Shown: in pieces, positions 33,701-44,744 of the stretch
How positions within the stretch are numbered: the first letter of the stretch is position 1
How the letters are laid out: each line of letters begins with the position of its first letter
Assembly: GCA_032164245.1 (NCBI GenBank)
Contig: JAVMKO010000036.1
Span: forward strand, 496,001 to 560,000
DNA: 64,000 nt
Direction of reading: 5' to 3'
From: Sternotherus odoratus
Lineage: Eukaryota; Chordata; Testudines; Kinosternidae
Notes under the pieces: generated by a model
Database searches by the model: none
What the model was told of the DNA's origin: nothing
Seen by the model: the letters and a program-made list of their open reading frames with translations, nothing else
Made by a program: the position numbers and the translations under genes

Positions 33701-36700
33701 CAAGCATGCTCACTGCTCATGCCTCTCCACCAATGGGAGCATGCCCCTGATAAGGCAGCCCCCCGACTGCCCCATATGTTGCGTGGGGAGGGGGAATGAC
33801 CCCAGAAGGCCCTGGCTAGTCTATCATTAGCCCACACCAGGCCCAGTGACTCTTTGATACAAGGTCTCAGAGGGTGACAATGGGCCGCTATCCCTACGCC
33901 CCACCTTGCATCTGAGCTGGGACCCCATATGAGGCTCTAGCTCCCCACTCCCAGCCTGGGTAGCCCCCCAGCATCCAGCTGGACAGAGACCACTCAAATG
34001 GTCAGCATCTCAGACCCACATCATGGGGGGGCTGGCCCAGCCCCCGCTCCCTGCCTGATCAGCATGCACTGCCCTCTCTGCGTGGCAGGTGGCGATAGGA
34101 GACCAGCCCTGGGCTCGGAACCCGGCTCCAGCAGCCCCAGTGGAACCCAAGCCCAGCCAGGAGCACCTCGGCAGGGGGCTGCGTCTGCTCTTCGCTGGGC
34201 AGCACAGCCAGTCGGGGGGCCGGGGACGTACAGCCCCTGACACTTCCCCAACTGTCCCACCTCGGGAGCAGAACGTTGGACCAGCCACCACCCACCCGCC
34301 TGGCAGGTCTCCCCAGCCTGTGGGTAAATGGGTGGAGGTGCCTCTCTTGGAGGAGTCTCTGGCCCCCACCACTGCAGCTCTATCATTGCTGTATCCTGCC
34401 TGTGCATGCACGTGGGGCTGGGCAGGGCTGATACCCCATTGCAGAGGGGGATGGAGACCCAGAGAGGCTGGGTGACTCACCCAAGGTCACACAGGGAGTC
34501 TGTGGCAGAGCAGGGACATGACCCCAGAGCTGGTGCCATCATTCCTCTCCAGCCCTACCCAGCCTGGGCACAAGGACACTGGCCTTCGTAGAGCACTTTG
34601 AGATCTGCCCACGGCCAGTGTCAGAGAAGGGCTGTGGCCATTAGTCCAACCACACAGAGAATGCTATTGTTCTGCCAACCCCTCAGGATCTCCAAGGGGG
34701 TCTAGACCCCACCCTTCCCCCCACCAGGACCTCCGAGCAGGTTCTAAATCACTCCTCCTTCCTCTACTTCTCAGGTGCTGCCCTGGCGAGGGCGTGGCCA
34801 GCACAGCTTACTCACCTCTCCCATGCTGGGCTCGGAAACCTTGAACTCCCTGAGTTTCACCAGCACAGCCTGCGCCAGGTGGAAGTTATCTCGACGGTCC
34901 CTGCAGCAAAGACAAACCCTGTGGGTCAGAAACAGCTCCTCCCCCCGGGGCACATGCACTTCCTGTAGGAGATGACCAGGTACCCCTCCCCCCGGCACAC
35001 TCACTTCCTATACCTGGGATAGCTGGGTACCCCTCCCCCCGGCACACTCACTTCCTATACCTGGGATAGCTGGGTACCCCTCCCCCCGGGCACACTCACT
35101 TCCTATACCTGGGATAGCTGGGTACCCCTCCCCCCGGGCACACTCACTTCCTGTAGCGGATGGCTGGATACTCCCCCAGGGTTTCACAGAAGGAGGCAAT
35201 CTGCTCTGCTACCATCTCCATTTGCTTCCTGCTGTCCAAGGGGTTGAAGCAATTATAGAAGATCTGTGGCCCGCCCAGAGAGTACACCTGCGGGGGGGAG
35301 GAGAGGGAAGCAGAGATCAGATCCTGGTGCCAATTGCTGGCAGCCAGGCCAGCTGTGCCCCATACCGCGCCCCTAAAATGCGCTGTTGGACCCAGCCAGC
35401 CTGGCAGAGCTGTAGCGAGCCCCTAGTGAGGGAGAGATCCATTTGCCAGTGCCACTCCTGTTGTGGTAGGTAGAGGGACAGCGGCCCAGAGATTCATTCA
35501 CCAGCCTGGGACGAAGACACCCGGGTTCAGGTCCTTACTTGGCGGCAGGGGGTACCTCAGGGGGGTGTCTCTGCCCCGGAGGAGTCAGTGTTGGGGGTGG
35601 GAGTTTGGCCACGTTTCTAGTCTGGTGAAAGCCCCAGCCAAACCCGGCATCAAAGCGCGTCTGCCGCCGTCGCTTATGTCACTGGCCGAACAGAACGAGC
35701 CATTGGGGCAAACGTGTTCGGACACCAATAAACCAGTATCGGTCCATGAAGGGTTTGCTGGTGCAACGGGACGGGTGAGCCAGCAAAGCCTCCTGACGGA
35801 CACTCAGCTTATACCAGCCAAAGCTTCTCTTGGCACAGCTGGCACAGATGAAATAAGCTACAGTGGCGAAAGGCCTGCTTTGCCAGGGGCTCTGCCAGCA
35901 CAGCTGCAGCAATTACAGGCTTGTTTTTTTCTATCGTGTACCTGCAACAAACCCGCATCAACAAAGCTTTTGTGTGTAGACCAGGCTCAAGTCTCTCTGT
36001 GCCGCAGTTTCCCCATCAGTGCAATGGGGCTGACAACACAGCCCTGCCCCTCTGGGGCATGAGGGGGGGAAATCCCCTGACGACACAAGGAGGGGATGGG
36101 GCGGTTGGGCGAAGGGCAGGTGTGTGGAGTATCGGGCTGTCTTGCAGAGCTGGTATAAACCATCAGTGAGAGCTGGTAAAGCCAGGGAGGCAGGGCCCTC
36201 CTCCCCCATACAACTACCAACCCCAGCAGGGGCACGCCAGCGACTCCATGTCTCACAGGGAGTGAGCAGCAGGCTGTCCCTGCTGCCCTGTGCTGGCATC
36301 AAACCCAGGGCCCGAGAAGGGACAGGGGTTCACCTCCCCGACCCACGGGGAACGCTAAGGGTGGGGGATCGCATGTCACCGTCTGCCCCAAGGCCCTGCT
36401 GCTCCAAAGCCCAGTCACCCCTCACCTGGCTCTCGTAGGGCAGGAAGGCCACATTGATCTCCTTGAGGGTTTTCATGGCTTTGGTGATCGGTGACTTCCT
36501 CAGCTCCTCCATCAGAGGCTCAGGACAGGCTGCAAGGCAAGGGCAGTGTGTGGGAGTGACAGGCACAAGGCTCAGGACCCCCAGCAGAGCGCCAGCCCCA
36601 TGGATGGGGCCAGGATGGGCACAGCAGGGGCAGTAGTGCTGCACACCTGTGGGGAAGCCAGCAGGGCCACACAGGAGTCAGCGATGAGTCCAGCCCCCCA

Positions 36701-39700
36701 CCCCCAAAACCAGAGTCACGCTGGGTTCTCGCCTTCTGCAGCATCACCAGCGAGGGGGGGCCACAATCTCTCCTAGGCAGCCCGTCTCACACCCCACCCT
36801 CAGGGGGAAGTGACTGGAGTGTACAACTCAGGATGATGCACAAGGAGGAATGGGGACTTGGACTCCCCCTGACACTGTAACAGGGAGAAGCAGATGTGAC
36901 CCTGACACACTGGGGATTCTGGTGGTGTCCCCACCCCCCCTTGGGACTGATGGAGCAATGCATGCTGGGAATGGTAGCCAGAGGCTGCCTCTCTGGGCAC
37001 AGGCTGCAGGTGTCTGTGAGATGTGCTGGCTGGAGGCAGGCCCCTAGGGGAGAAGCGGGGGAAGGGATAGGTGGGGTTATATGGTCTGGCCTCCTGGGGC
37101 TGCATCCTCCTGCAGGAGGGCAGAGCGTAATCAAGGTGCTGCTCACTGGCCTGCCGGCAGAGAGAGACCCCCCACCCCCAGGCTCCAGTGTGCCGCCAGC
37201 CAGGCTCCCAGCTGGGGGGATCCCCACCCCCCAATACTCACGGCTGAAAAAGAAGACGTGAGCTGCCTTGTAGCTGAAGGTGCCCTGGAAGTCACCGATC
37301 AGAGCCTGCACCGACTGCAAAGGGGGGAGAGGGGGGTTGTCAGCACCAGCCGAGGCCCCTCCCTGCTGCCTGAAGGGCCCAGCCCCCCAGCATGATGCCA
37401 TCGGGAGGTGGGCTGGTTTTCACCCCCCTGGCCCTGGACTCCCTCCCCGCCTGGGGCAGGGCATGTGCCCATGTGCCCGGGACGTCCTCAGGGCCCAGCC
37501 CCGTCTCTCGCTGGCACACAAGTGTCTGTGCCCGGCTGCCGCTGGGGCCTGGCATTGGCCTTGCCGCTGAACTAAGTGGGCTCTGAGCAGTGCCCAGCGA
37601 ACAGCCGGCCGAGCAGCAACCCCAGACAGCCGTCAGCAGGGCCCACTCCCATCCCGGGCACCAGGCTGGGCTCCTGCAGCTTCGCCACTCCGGCTGGCCA
37701 GGCAGGGTGTTTGGAAGCTGTTCGGACTCCACGACCGGCCATTGTGACAGGTGAGAACCTGGCTGCCCTGTCCCGAGCCCCAGGCCCCAGCTCGCAGTCC
37801 TCTCCTACAGCGCTCCCTCCGCGGGCAGCCCCTGCGGGTTCTGGGCTTCACCCTGCTCCGCCAGCACCCCTTCCCCTGGTCTCCCTCCACTTGCCTCCCT
37901 GCTGCCGATGCAGGCGTCTCCTCCCCCACAGCCCCTGCTCCCTGAGCCTCTGCGATTCTCCTTCACTTTGAGTCTCAGCTGAGGCTGCCTCTCTTCGCCT
38001 GCTGCACCTTCCCATCCAGCCCCCACAGGCCTGCACTGCGGAGAGGTCTGGGGGACAGTCTGTGCCTCACGTGGCCAAGAACATGAAGCCCAGCTCCGGG
38101 GAAGCAGCCTCTTGGGGAGCCCCTACTGGCCCCTGACATTGTGCTGCACGTCCCCTGGACAGCGCCACCTTCAGGCAACACTAGGAGCTGCCCCGGGGTC
38201 TCCCCTGCTCCCCATCCAGCTGCCCCAGGCTCCTACCTTCTCCACAGGGCTGAGCAGGTAGATGGCCTCCTGGCTGGGGATAGGCTCCCGGCGCTTATTA
38301 ATATCTTCCACCACTAGGAGAGAGCAGGCTGGGCATGGGTCAGTTTGTCCTAGCCACCCGCTCTCCACCGGGCTGTGGGGAGGGGAAGCCGAGGGGCACA
38401 GGGATGTCCGCTGGCAGCAGGCTGGGGGGTTCAACAGGCTACAATGCAGCAGCCGTTTTGATGTGGGGTCATTGGCTGTGATGCTACCACAGTACGGGGC
38501 AGGGAGGGAACGTCCCTCTGTCCTGTGCTGGGGGCACCCTGCTAGAGTGCTGGCTCAGCTCTGTGCCCCTCAACCCCAGGGCTCCTCCACCCTGGAGCAG
38601 GGAGCCAGCATTCCCTCTCCCCAGCCTGGACCCTGCCCACAGCATGGGGGGGAGCAGTGAGGAGTTGACGGGAGTCTGAGAGAAGCAGTGAAGGGGCTCC
38701 AGGCTAAGGGAACTAGACTTGGCTGGGGAGGTGCCAATAGTAAGGAGGGCATCCAGGGGGCTGCAAAGGGGGGAAACTAGATGCCAACATGAATGTAGAC
38801 AAGTCAACTCCCCGACTGTGAGGTGTATCCAAGGGGGAGGGGAGCCCTGGCGGGGGGAGCAGGCGGGAGGGAGGGGTCACTCACAGGTGATGTTTTCCTC
38901 CCAGATGTCGTACATCGTGCAGCACGAGGAGAGGATGCGCGTGCTGGGGTGGTCCATGATCAGCACCTGGGGGAGCGAGAGGGGAGCGCGCCAGGTCGGA
39001 TGAGCTAGTCCCTGCCCTGAGCCCAGCCCCCACCCCCATCATCATCCACGGCAGTCAAGGGAGCAGAGCCACTGCTAACGGCAGAGCCAGCAGCTCCCGG
39101 CCCAGCCCCTCCACGGCAGAGCGGCAGGGCCATTACCAAGCCTGCACTTGGCTGAGCTGGCCATGCTAAGGACTGCGTGAGGCGCTACAGGGAGAGTGGC
39201 TGGTACGAGATGTAGGAGACAAACCCGGGACACCCGGCCATTCAGAATGGCTCCATCCTCCTAGACTGGAGGAGATCAGCCTCTTTGCCCAGGTGACAGG
39301 GTGAGTGCAAGAGGCAGGGACAGAACCCAGGAGTCCTCGCTCCCAGTCCCCTGCTCTGATCCACGAGATACCCGCTCCCCAGCCCTCGGACAGAACCAGG
39401 AGCAGGGCAGGGAGAAATGGAACGAGGGGAGTCTCCGTGTTCCCCTAGGAAAGCCCTGTCGGCCAACTCCTCCACCGCCTTCCTGCCGTACCGAATGAAC
39501 CCATTGCTCTGCGCAGCCCAGCATCCTGCTGCACCAGATCCCGCCACTGGGCAAGCTAGTCCCCTGTGCTCCCTCTGCCGCACCGGCCTAGCCCACTGCT
39601 CCACACACCCCAGCCCAGTCCATGCCAGGGTCTCAATAACCTGCCTGCCCAATGGTGCATACCGCCCCCATGCCTGGCGCTCTCCTGCTCCTCCTCCCAC

Positions 39701-42047
39701 CCAGGCTGGCTCACTGGGCCCAGTGGTCTGATCCAGTGTGTGTGTGTGTGTGGGGGGGAGATATGGGGCGAGCTGGACAAGCTGGGGCTGATCCAGCGCA
39801 GCGGGAAGGCAGACATACCCAAGCCTAGCGGGGGATGGAAGATGGGCTAGACAGAGCAGGGATCTGATCCAGCCTGGAAAACCTCAGGTTCCTAGTGAAT
39901 CCCAAGAGGATGGAGCAGGAGGAGCAGCATATCTGGATACAGCATATCCCCGGGGGGACACCAGGCCCAGCCTGCTTACCTTCTGTTCTCCTTCCTTCTT
40001 CACACTGCGCATGACCACACTGAGGATCTCTGGGAGGGAAAGCAACGGGGATTAGTGGTGGGGCTCGGACGGGATGGAGCCCTGAGCCAGGCCCCACTGC
40101 CTGGTGGAAGGACCCCTGGGGAAGTGGCTCAGAGGCTGCTTTCAGGCCTCCTAGCGATGTGCTCCTAGCAGATCCCCCAGTCAGCGATCGTGGTGGGGTG
40201 GCAGGCTAGACGGGCCATGGGTCTGATCCCCCTTCCTTCCAGCCAGGCTGGATGTGAGCGCAGCTGAACTGAGGATCTGGCCCCGTGCAGCAAGAGAACA
40301 GACCCTGTCCAGCACCTATTGACTGGAGGAAATCCAGGGACCCGCTACTGCGTGTGGGGGACGACAACACGACAAAGACTTCAAATCCTGAGACCCCCTC
40401 CAAGGCATGCCCTGCTCAGGGAACTGCCGGCCTGTCTCCTGCGCACCTTCCACAGTCACGCTAAGCAATTAGATAGTCAGCTCTTCGGGCCAAGCACCAT
40501 CTTTTTGTTGTGCCCAGCACAATGGTACCCTGAGCAATGACTGGCACTCCTAGGTGCTACCGTAATACACCTAATAAATAATGTACAGCACCCAGCACAA
40601 TGGGGTCCTGGCCCACGACTGGTGCTCCTGGGCACTACCGTAATACACCTAATGAATAACGTACAATGCCTTGCAAAATGGGATCTTGGTCCATGACCGG
40701 GGCTCCCGGGTGCTACCATAATACATCTGTATAGGAAGTGAGGAATACTTGTAGCACCTTAGAGACTAAGGTGATTTCAGCATAAGCTTTTGTGGACTAT
40801 AGCCCACTTCATCGGATAATACAGCTGTTTGTTTTACCCCTGCGAAGCACCTGATTCTGGCTGGCCCCGTAGGGCCTAGTTCAAGGTAAGCAGTGGTCAC
40901 ACACCGGCGGATAGTGGTGTTACTTGTAGCCCCTAAACACCATTCTCTCTGGTGAAACCCCCTCCCCAAATTCTAACTGATGCCAAAGCCAAACTAGACT
41001 CCTTTCCAAAGCAGCAGGGGCCATCGTACTGACCATACCCCAGGCAGGTTGTGAGTCTCTCAGCACCTGAATCAGGTGAAGCAAGAAACGCAGGCCCGGC
41101 TGCAGAATCAGGAGCCGTGACTCCCTGCTTGGGCCTGCTGGGGGCACACGGAGGTCAACCCACCCTTGAGGCAGCCGCCCCAATGAAGGAACGGATGCAG
41201 TAACATTGCCAAGATCTATGCAAATGTTAACAGAGTGAGTCTCAACCCCCCCCCCCCCCCGGCGATGGGCATTATCCCCATTTTAGAGTGAGGAAACTGA
41301 GGCCGGGGGAGCAGAAGTCCTTTCACCAGGGTTAGACAGTGAGTCCATGGCAAAGCTGGGAATAGGACCCAATAGCCCCGAGACCCTGACCTGTGCTCTC
41401 ACTCCAACTCCCGGTAGTGGGTGTGCACTGCCCAACACACTATGTTTCCCCCATAACTCAAGCAATGCCTCTCCCTACCTCACTTCTAGCCCACAGGACT
41501 TGGCTGCTCGCCCCAATGAGGCTCCAGGGGCTATTCTGCACCAGGGCGCGCCGGCCTCCCTGCTGCTTTCCTGCAGTTCCTTTACACCTGTGGCAGTGGG
41601 GTTCTAGTGCAAGGTCAGGGGCTGGCAGCACAGACTGGATCCAGACATGGCGAAGACGGACACTAACCCGCTTTCTCCACGCAGCTCCGCCCAGGCATTT
41701 CAACCCTGAACTGGAGCTATGATCCCCCACGCCACCCCCGGGCTGCCTCCACCAGCTGTGCCAGTGCCCCTCACTACTGACTGGAGCCCTTGCGATCCCA
41801 GCCCTGGGATCCCACCCACTCCCAGCTCCGCCAGTGCCCCTCACGCCTGATGTGTGACAGGCCGGCCGGGGGGATGGGGGTGGGGAAGGGAGCTCTCTGC
41901 TCCCACTGTCTCCTAATCCTCCCCGAGGGTGCGACACCCTGCCCTCCCAAACCCACACCCGACCAGACCCTACCCCTGACCGGGCTCAGACCCCCTGGCT
42001 CCGTACTCACTCTCGCGCACCACTGCCTTCAGTCCGGATGGGGTCAT
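24341..42047 (-). CDS. STXBP2: Syntaxin-binding protein 2 (Munc18-2), complete
   Basis: SM protein that clasps syntaxins (such as STX11 and STX3) and drives SNARE assembly in granule exocytosis. Nineteen coding exons on minus: 42011-42047, 39980-40029, 38885-38966, 38237-38313, 37242-37314, 36426-36529, 35148-35287, 34816-34900, 33305-33435, 33051-33158, 32014-32074, 31448-31513, 30725-30805, 30254-30389, 29290-29426, 28711-28800, 26159-26376, 24943-25100, 24341-24420. They total 1914 nt, 637 codons plus stop; human STXBP2 has about 593 residues. Start [12 protein letters not shown]; end [15 protein letters not shown]2-type landmarks: '[13 protein letters not shown]', '[15 protein letters not shown]', '[20 protein letters not shown]'. 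All introns are GT-AG and phases match. Extra length comes from an exon 17 repeat and an apparent exon 15 fusion. EGEWK is EGEQK here. A non-coding first exon is likely further upstream (acceptor ccacccatag before the ATG exon). Confidence 0.95.
25081..25830 (-). repeat. 84-bp minisatellite copying the exon 18 acceptor
   Basis: About nine units of 83-84 bp start near 25081, 25166, 25249, 25333, 25416, 25500, 25584, 25668 and 25751. The first unit holds the real STXBP2 exon 18 acceptor. On minus it reads cccccag then TCCCCGCTTCCGGCAGTG; the other units read ccccag then cccccactgccggcagtg. The array therefore multiplies the polypyrimidine tract, the AG and the first ~18 nt of the exon. It fills most of intron 17. 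Confidence 0.92.
26159..26320 (-). repeat. STXBP2: In-frame 45/48-bp coding repeat in STXBP2 exon 17
   Basis: Three tandem units encode AAGPSxSDPGPS(T)STQ, of 15, 16 and 16 residues. They lie between WPFMPDP and the start of exon 18. In mammalian STXBP2 and STXBP1 this is a short Ser/Thr-rich loop of domain 3. All units keep the frame, so selection has tolerated the expansion. Confidence 0.9.
26762..27546 (+). mobile_element. Solo LTR with 5-bp TSD in STXBP2 intron 16
   Basis: It starts TGTGACGAAGTGGGAG and ends CTCCGTGACA. The target duplication is caggc at 26757-26761 and 27547-27551. A polyadenylation signal lies in 'ctcaaataaaccgtctac' near 27254. The 785-bp LTR is antisense to STXBP2. 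A truncated relative lies at 57527-57958. Confidence 0.88.
27655..27935. repeat. (GT)n / (GGGT)n microsatellite
   Basis: A run of about 280 bp on plus alternates pure gtgtgt with 'gggtgggtgggtgggt' blocks. The strand is G-rich, with several four-run groups able to form G-quadruplexes. It lies in STXBP2 intron 16. Confidence 0.93.
28055..28475. repeat. G-rich minisatellite, 18-22-bp unit
   Basis: The unit is ggggaaggggtggggactgg with small length changes, repeated about 20 times. Long apparent frames on both strands come from the repeat. It lies in STXBP2 intron 16, 240 bp from exon 16. Confidence 0.92.
29535..30005 (+). repeat. Seven-unit tandem array of SINE-head segments
   Basis: 'cccaggagtcctggctccca' recurs about every 67-77 bp (near 29550, 29621, 29694, 29769, 29836, 29909 and 29977). 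It alternates with 'aactcactagactccactgc' and 'cctcccagagcctgag'. It lies in STXBP2 intron 14. Confidence 0.8.
32470..33035. repeat. Imperfect ~30-bp G-rich minisatellite in intron 10
   Basis: At 32870-33030 about five units of 'gggatgggcggggcacggag' plus 'gggatgtccgggg' follow one another. Upstream, 32470-32860 is a more divergent series of 'gaggggtgtgtc' segments. The array stops 20 bp before STXBP2 exon 10. Confidence 0.8.
34420..34640 (-). repeat. MIR/CORE-SINE-like fragment
   Basis: It contains 'gagacccagagaggctgggt' and 'ctcacccaaggtcacacagg', then 'gcagagcagggacatgaccc', the reverse of the MIR tail and core. It lies in STXBP2 intron 8. Confidence 0.55.
34946..35190 (-). repeat. 48-bp minisatellite copying the exon 7 donor
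   Basis: The genuine STXBP2 exon 7 donor (CAGGAA|GTGAGTGTG on minus, exon edge at 35148) lies in the first unit. Copies of the unit start near 35141, 35093, 35045 and 34998, with a more diverged one near 34951. Each of the three near-identical copies keeps TAGGAA|GTGAGTGTG followed by the same G-rich intron sequence and 'gtacccagct'. Spacing is 47-48 bp. Confidence 0.92.
35590..35995. repeat. Relic of a non-autonomous DNA element
   Basis: It is bracketed by 'ttctagtctggtgaaag' and 'tgtgtgtagaccaggctcaa', partly inverted with respect to each other, as in turtle elements with TCTACAC-type ends. No target duplication was found. It lies in STXBP2 intron 6. Confidence 0.35.
40485..40735. repeat. 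~80-bp tandem repeat of a SINE/LINE tail
   Basis: Three units read 'cccagcacaatgg', then 'cctgagcaatgactggcact', then 'ggtgctaccgtaatacacct'. A similar set in the other orientation lies at 54345-54520. It lies in STXBP2 intron 1. Confidence 0.7.
40736..40825 (-). mobile_element. Short Penelope-like 3' end
   Basis: On minus it reads 'gatgaagtgggctatagtcc', 'acaaaagcttatgctgaaat', 'agtctctaaggtgctacaag', a diverged form of the tail at 6909-6984 and 50884-50965. It is heavily 5'-truncated and lies in STXBP2 intron 1. Confidence 0.7.
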
Positions 42048-42309
42048 CTTCTCTGCCTCTTCACACGTCTCCTATGGGTGGAAGTGGGACTTAGCTGTGC
42101 GCAGGGCGGGGCTGAAGTCAGGACTCCTGGGTTCTGCCCCACCACTGCTCCTGCCCTTGTGCGGGCCCTGGCCTCTCCCTGCCATGCTCTGGGGGGTGTC
42201 TGGGACACTGGGAGACGGTCCCTAGTGACACTGAAATCAGTCACAGGTGGACGGGCCCAGCCCCACCAGTGTCACGGATGGATGGGCTCAGCCCCCCCAG
42301 TGACTGATT

Positions 42310-42947
42310 TCAGTATCCTCGGCAGGGATTATACAGCACATGAGCATTAGCCACACACAGGCGCCTTGTTGCCTTCTGTCCTACACCGTCTGTGAGTAGA
42401 GGTTGCATCAGCAGCACCAGATGCACACTGTCTCTGTTTGGGATGTCCAGGATTTTGTTGGTGGGATTTTGTCCTGTGCTGTTACCCTTGCCATCTGTTG
42501 ACTCTTTATTAGTGTATGCAGCTACCTTTCTTTTTGTTGATGATCCTGAATGGGCAGACCTTTGGAGCTCAAATATCTCTCTGGCTCTTGCCTCTAATAA
42601 GGGCAGTTGAGTATTTTGTATATCTATAGGATCCATTGCTAACCGAATACTAGGCGATAAGCCTTGTATATACAGTTCCTTAACTCAGGGATATCATATG
42701 TAACAACCCCTTTTTGGTTTATTCCTAATCCTGCCAACCAAAATAACAATCTTTTTCTTAGAAAATATTTCTCTGGTCTCTCATCTACTCTCTGTTTCTC
42801 TGAGTATGCTTTGCCCATTATATTATCATGTGAATGATAGAAACACACATGCATATATTGTATGCTGTTCATTTGTCTCAAGACATACATTGTAAGGTAA
42901 TGCTGCAAATCATCACTGGACATACACTCCCTCAATACACAAATCAC
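42310..42947 (-). pseudogene. Unidentified AT-rich open frame, one stop
   Basis: Two minus frames, 42639-42947 (102 codons) and 42310-42636 (109 codons), lie in the same register, separated by a single stop. The DNA is markedly AT-richer than its surroundings. Visible text includes 'PEKYFLRKRLLFWLAGLGIN' and 'LLEARAREIFELQRS'. Upstream on minus (43203-42994) is another Cys-rich open stretch with potential N-glycosylation sites (NGST). This suggests a retroelement remnant, but I recognise no family. Confidence 0.35.
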
Positions 42948-43779
42948 ATCCTCTTATGTACCATTTGGTGTTACAGATAACTTAGCTGACCCATTAAGCA
43001 CAGCGTCCCAATGACATGGACCCATACGTTGACCCATTGCACCTCGATAAAGGGTATCCCCACTTCCCTCTCTCAGTGCAGTCGGGTTTGGGATCCCTGT
43101 CCCTCGGCCAGTGAGTGCTACCTAGACTATGTCCATCCTGACAAAGGCCCAGTGCGTGTCTCAGTCCCTCATTCTCATAATCAGGTTCACAACATTTTAT
43201 CATCCTGCCCCACTAACAGAGACACTGGGGATCCCACAGCAGCCGAAGTGACCATTTGGGCTGCTGGGAGCTCAGGCTGGGCGCGGTGGGCGCGCGCTGC
43301 AATTCCCCACCAGCTGCCAGGGTGGAGCTCACCCCGACCCTGCTCACACCCAGCACCTCAGCCCAGGCGAGACGAGCCCAACATGCTGCCTTAGGAAACA
43401 GCAGCTTTGAAACAGGAGCATGAAGCTCAGGCCCAAACTCCCAACCGCCCTGCAATGACCCATCTAAATCCCCAGGAGAGGAACCCCCCATTGCTCTCCC
43501 TGGCCTGTCAGCACAACTGTGGGGGCGAAGCCCGGGGCCTGCAACCCCTGGGGCAGTTGGAACCTACCGAGGAGGAGCACAGGAGAGTCCCTGGGGTCTC
43601 GGGGGGAGAAGTGACTGAGCCTCTCGGGGGACGTGGTGCCAGGAACAGGAGCGGATCAGAGTCGCCTCAGGAGGGGTCGGGTCCTTCAGCGACGCTGCAA
43701 AGGCCTGAACCTCACCCAGTCACCGGAACGGACTGCACCACTTGTCAGAGAGTTCAGCCCCTTCATGCAGTTAGTGGCG

Positions 43780-43940
43780 GGAAAAGATGGTACAGTCCCA
43801 GCAAGGGTGCAAAACAGTCTGAGGTAAAATTGGCCTTGGAGTTGGAAATGGCGGGAAAAAACGGTCGGATCCGGTTATGACTGGTCTCTGATAACAGTAA
43901 ATAACAAGATGGCGGCCACAAGATGGCAGCCATCTTGGAT
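43780..43940. promoter_or_regulatory. E2F- and YY1-type motif cluster
   Basis: Two copies of GGCGGGAAAA (near 43788 and 43850) are followed by CAAGATGGCGGCC (43905-43917) and the near-palindrome CAAGATGGCAGCCATCTTGG (43919-43938). AAGATGGCGGC is the YY1 consensus found at transcription starts, and GGCGGGAAA is an E2F core. It lies 1.8 kb upstream of the STXBP2 ATG exon, which has its own acceptor, so a non-coding first exon here would make sense. The function is inferred. Confidence 0.5.
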
Positions 43941-44180
43941 TGCTGCTCTATCTTTATAAACTCCATAGTGAATTTAATACACACAGATTTTAACAGACTA
44001 TAATCCTAGAACAAAACACACCCAACAGTGTATAGAGCAGTAGAAACAAGTCATTGTCTGTATGAAATTTTAGTTTGTACTGACTTTGCTAATGCTTTTT
44101 ATGTAGCCTGTTGATGTGCCCCTTGGAAGACCTCTGCGTACCCCCAGGGGCACACATGACCCTGGTTGAGACCCACTGGA
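43940..44180. mobile_element. hAT end, probably truncated
   Basis: It ends 'gaccctggttgagacccactg', a Charlie-like terminal repeat, preceded by 'cgtacccccaggggcacac'. I do not see the matching left end, so the left border is a guess. Confidence 0.4.
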
Positions 44181-44199
44181 TTAGAGAAATGTGGGGGCG

Positions 44200-44295
44200 G
44201 TCTAGGAATCAGGACTCCTGGGTTCTATCCTGACTGCAAGTGGAGTGGGGTCTAATGATTAGAGCAGAGAGCTGGCAGTTAGGATTCCTGGGTTC
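44200..44295 (-). repeat. Tandem SINE-head segments
   Basis: Two copies of 'ggactcctgggttctatcc' (the second diverged) lie on either side of 'gtggggtctaatgattagag'. It is the same family as 18495-18662. Confidence 0.5.
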
Positions 44296-44744
44296 TGTTC
44301 CAGGCTATGCAATTGATTCATTCTGTGACATGGTTCATTCTGCCTTGTCCTCTTGGGACATGTGGAGCACAGAGACCCGCCCCAGCCCTTCCCTTCCAGC
44401 TGGGTGGTGCAGTAATTAATGGAGCCTGGGCTCCAAGATCCTGGAGCAAAACATCCTGGAGAAAAGTGTCCTGGAGAAGGAATTTGTTCCCCAGGCTTGA
44501 CTGGCTCCCTGTCCCATCCCTCCCTCCATCAATAAGACCATCATGGCAGAACTGCTGTCTGGCTACCCACAGTGCAGACCCAATCTATTGTGACCTGGCT
44601 GCTGTTCAGCTCAGGTTAACAGCATGTTCTGTTTCTCCCATTCTCTCCCAGAGCTTTCAAATGGAAATTGAGAGTCTTCTTCACATCCTCCCCCAACTAA
44701 CTAACTTCACATCCTGATCTAAACTGTGAGTAGTGTCGCTCTGC

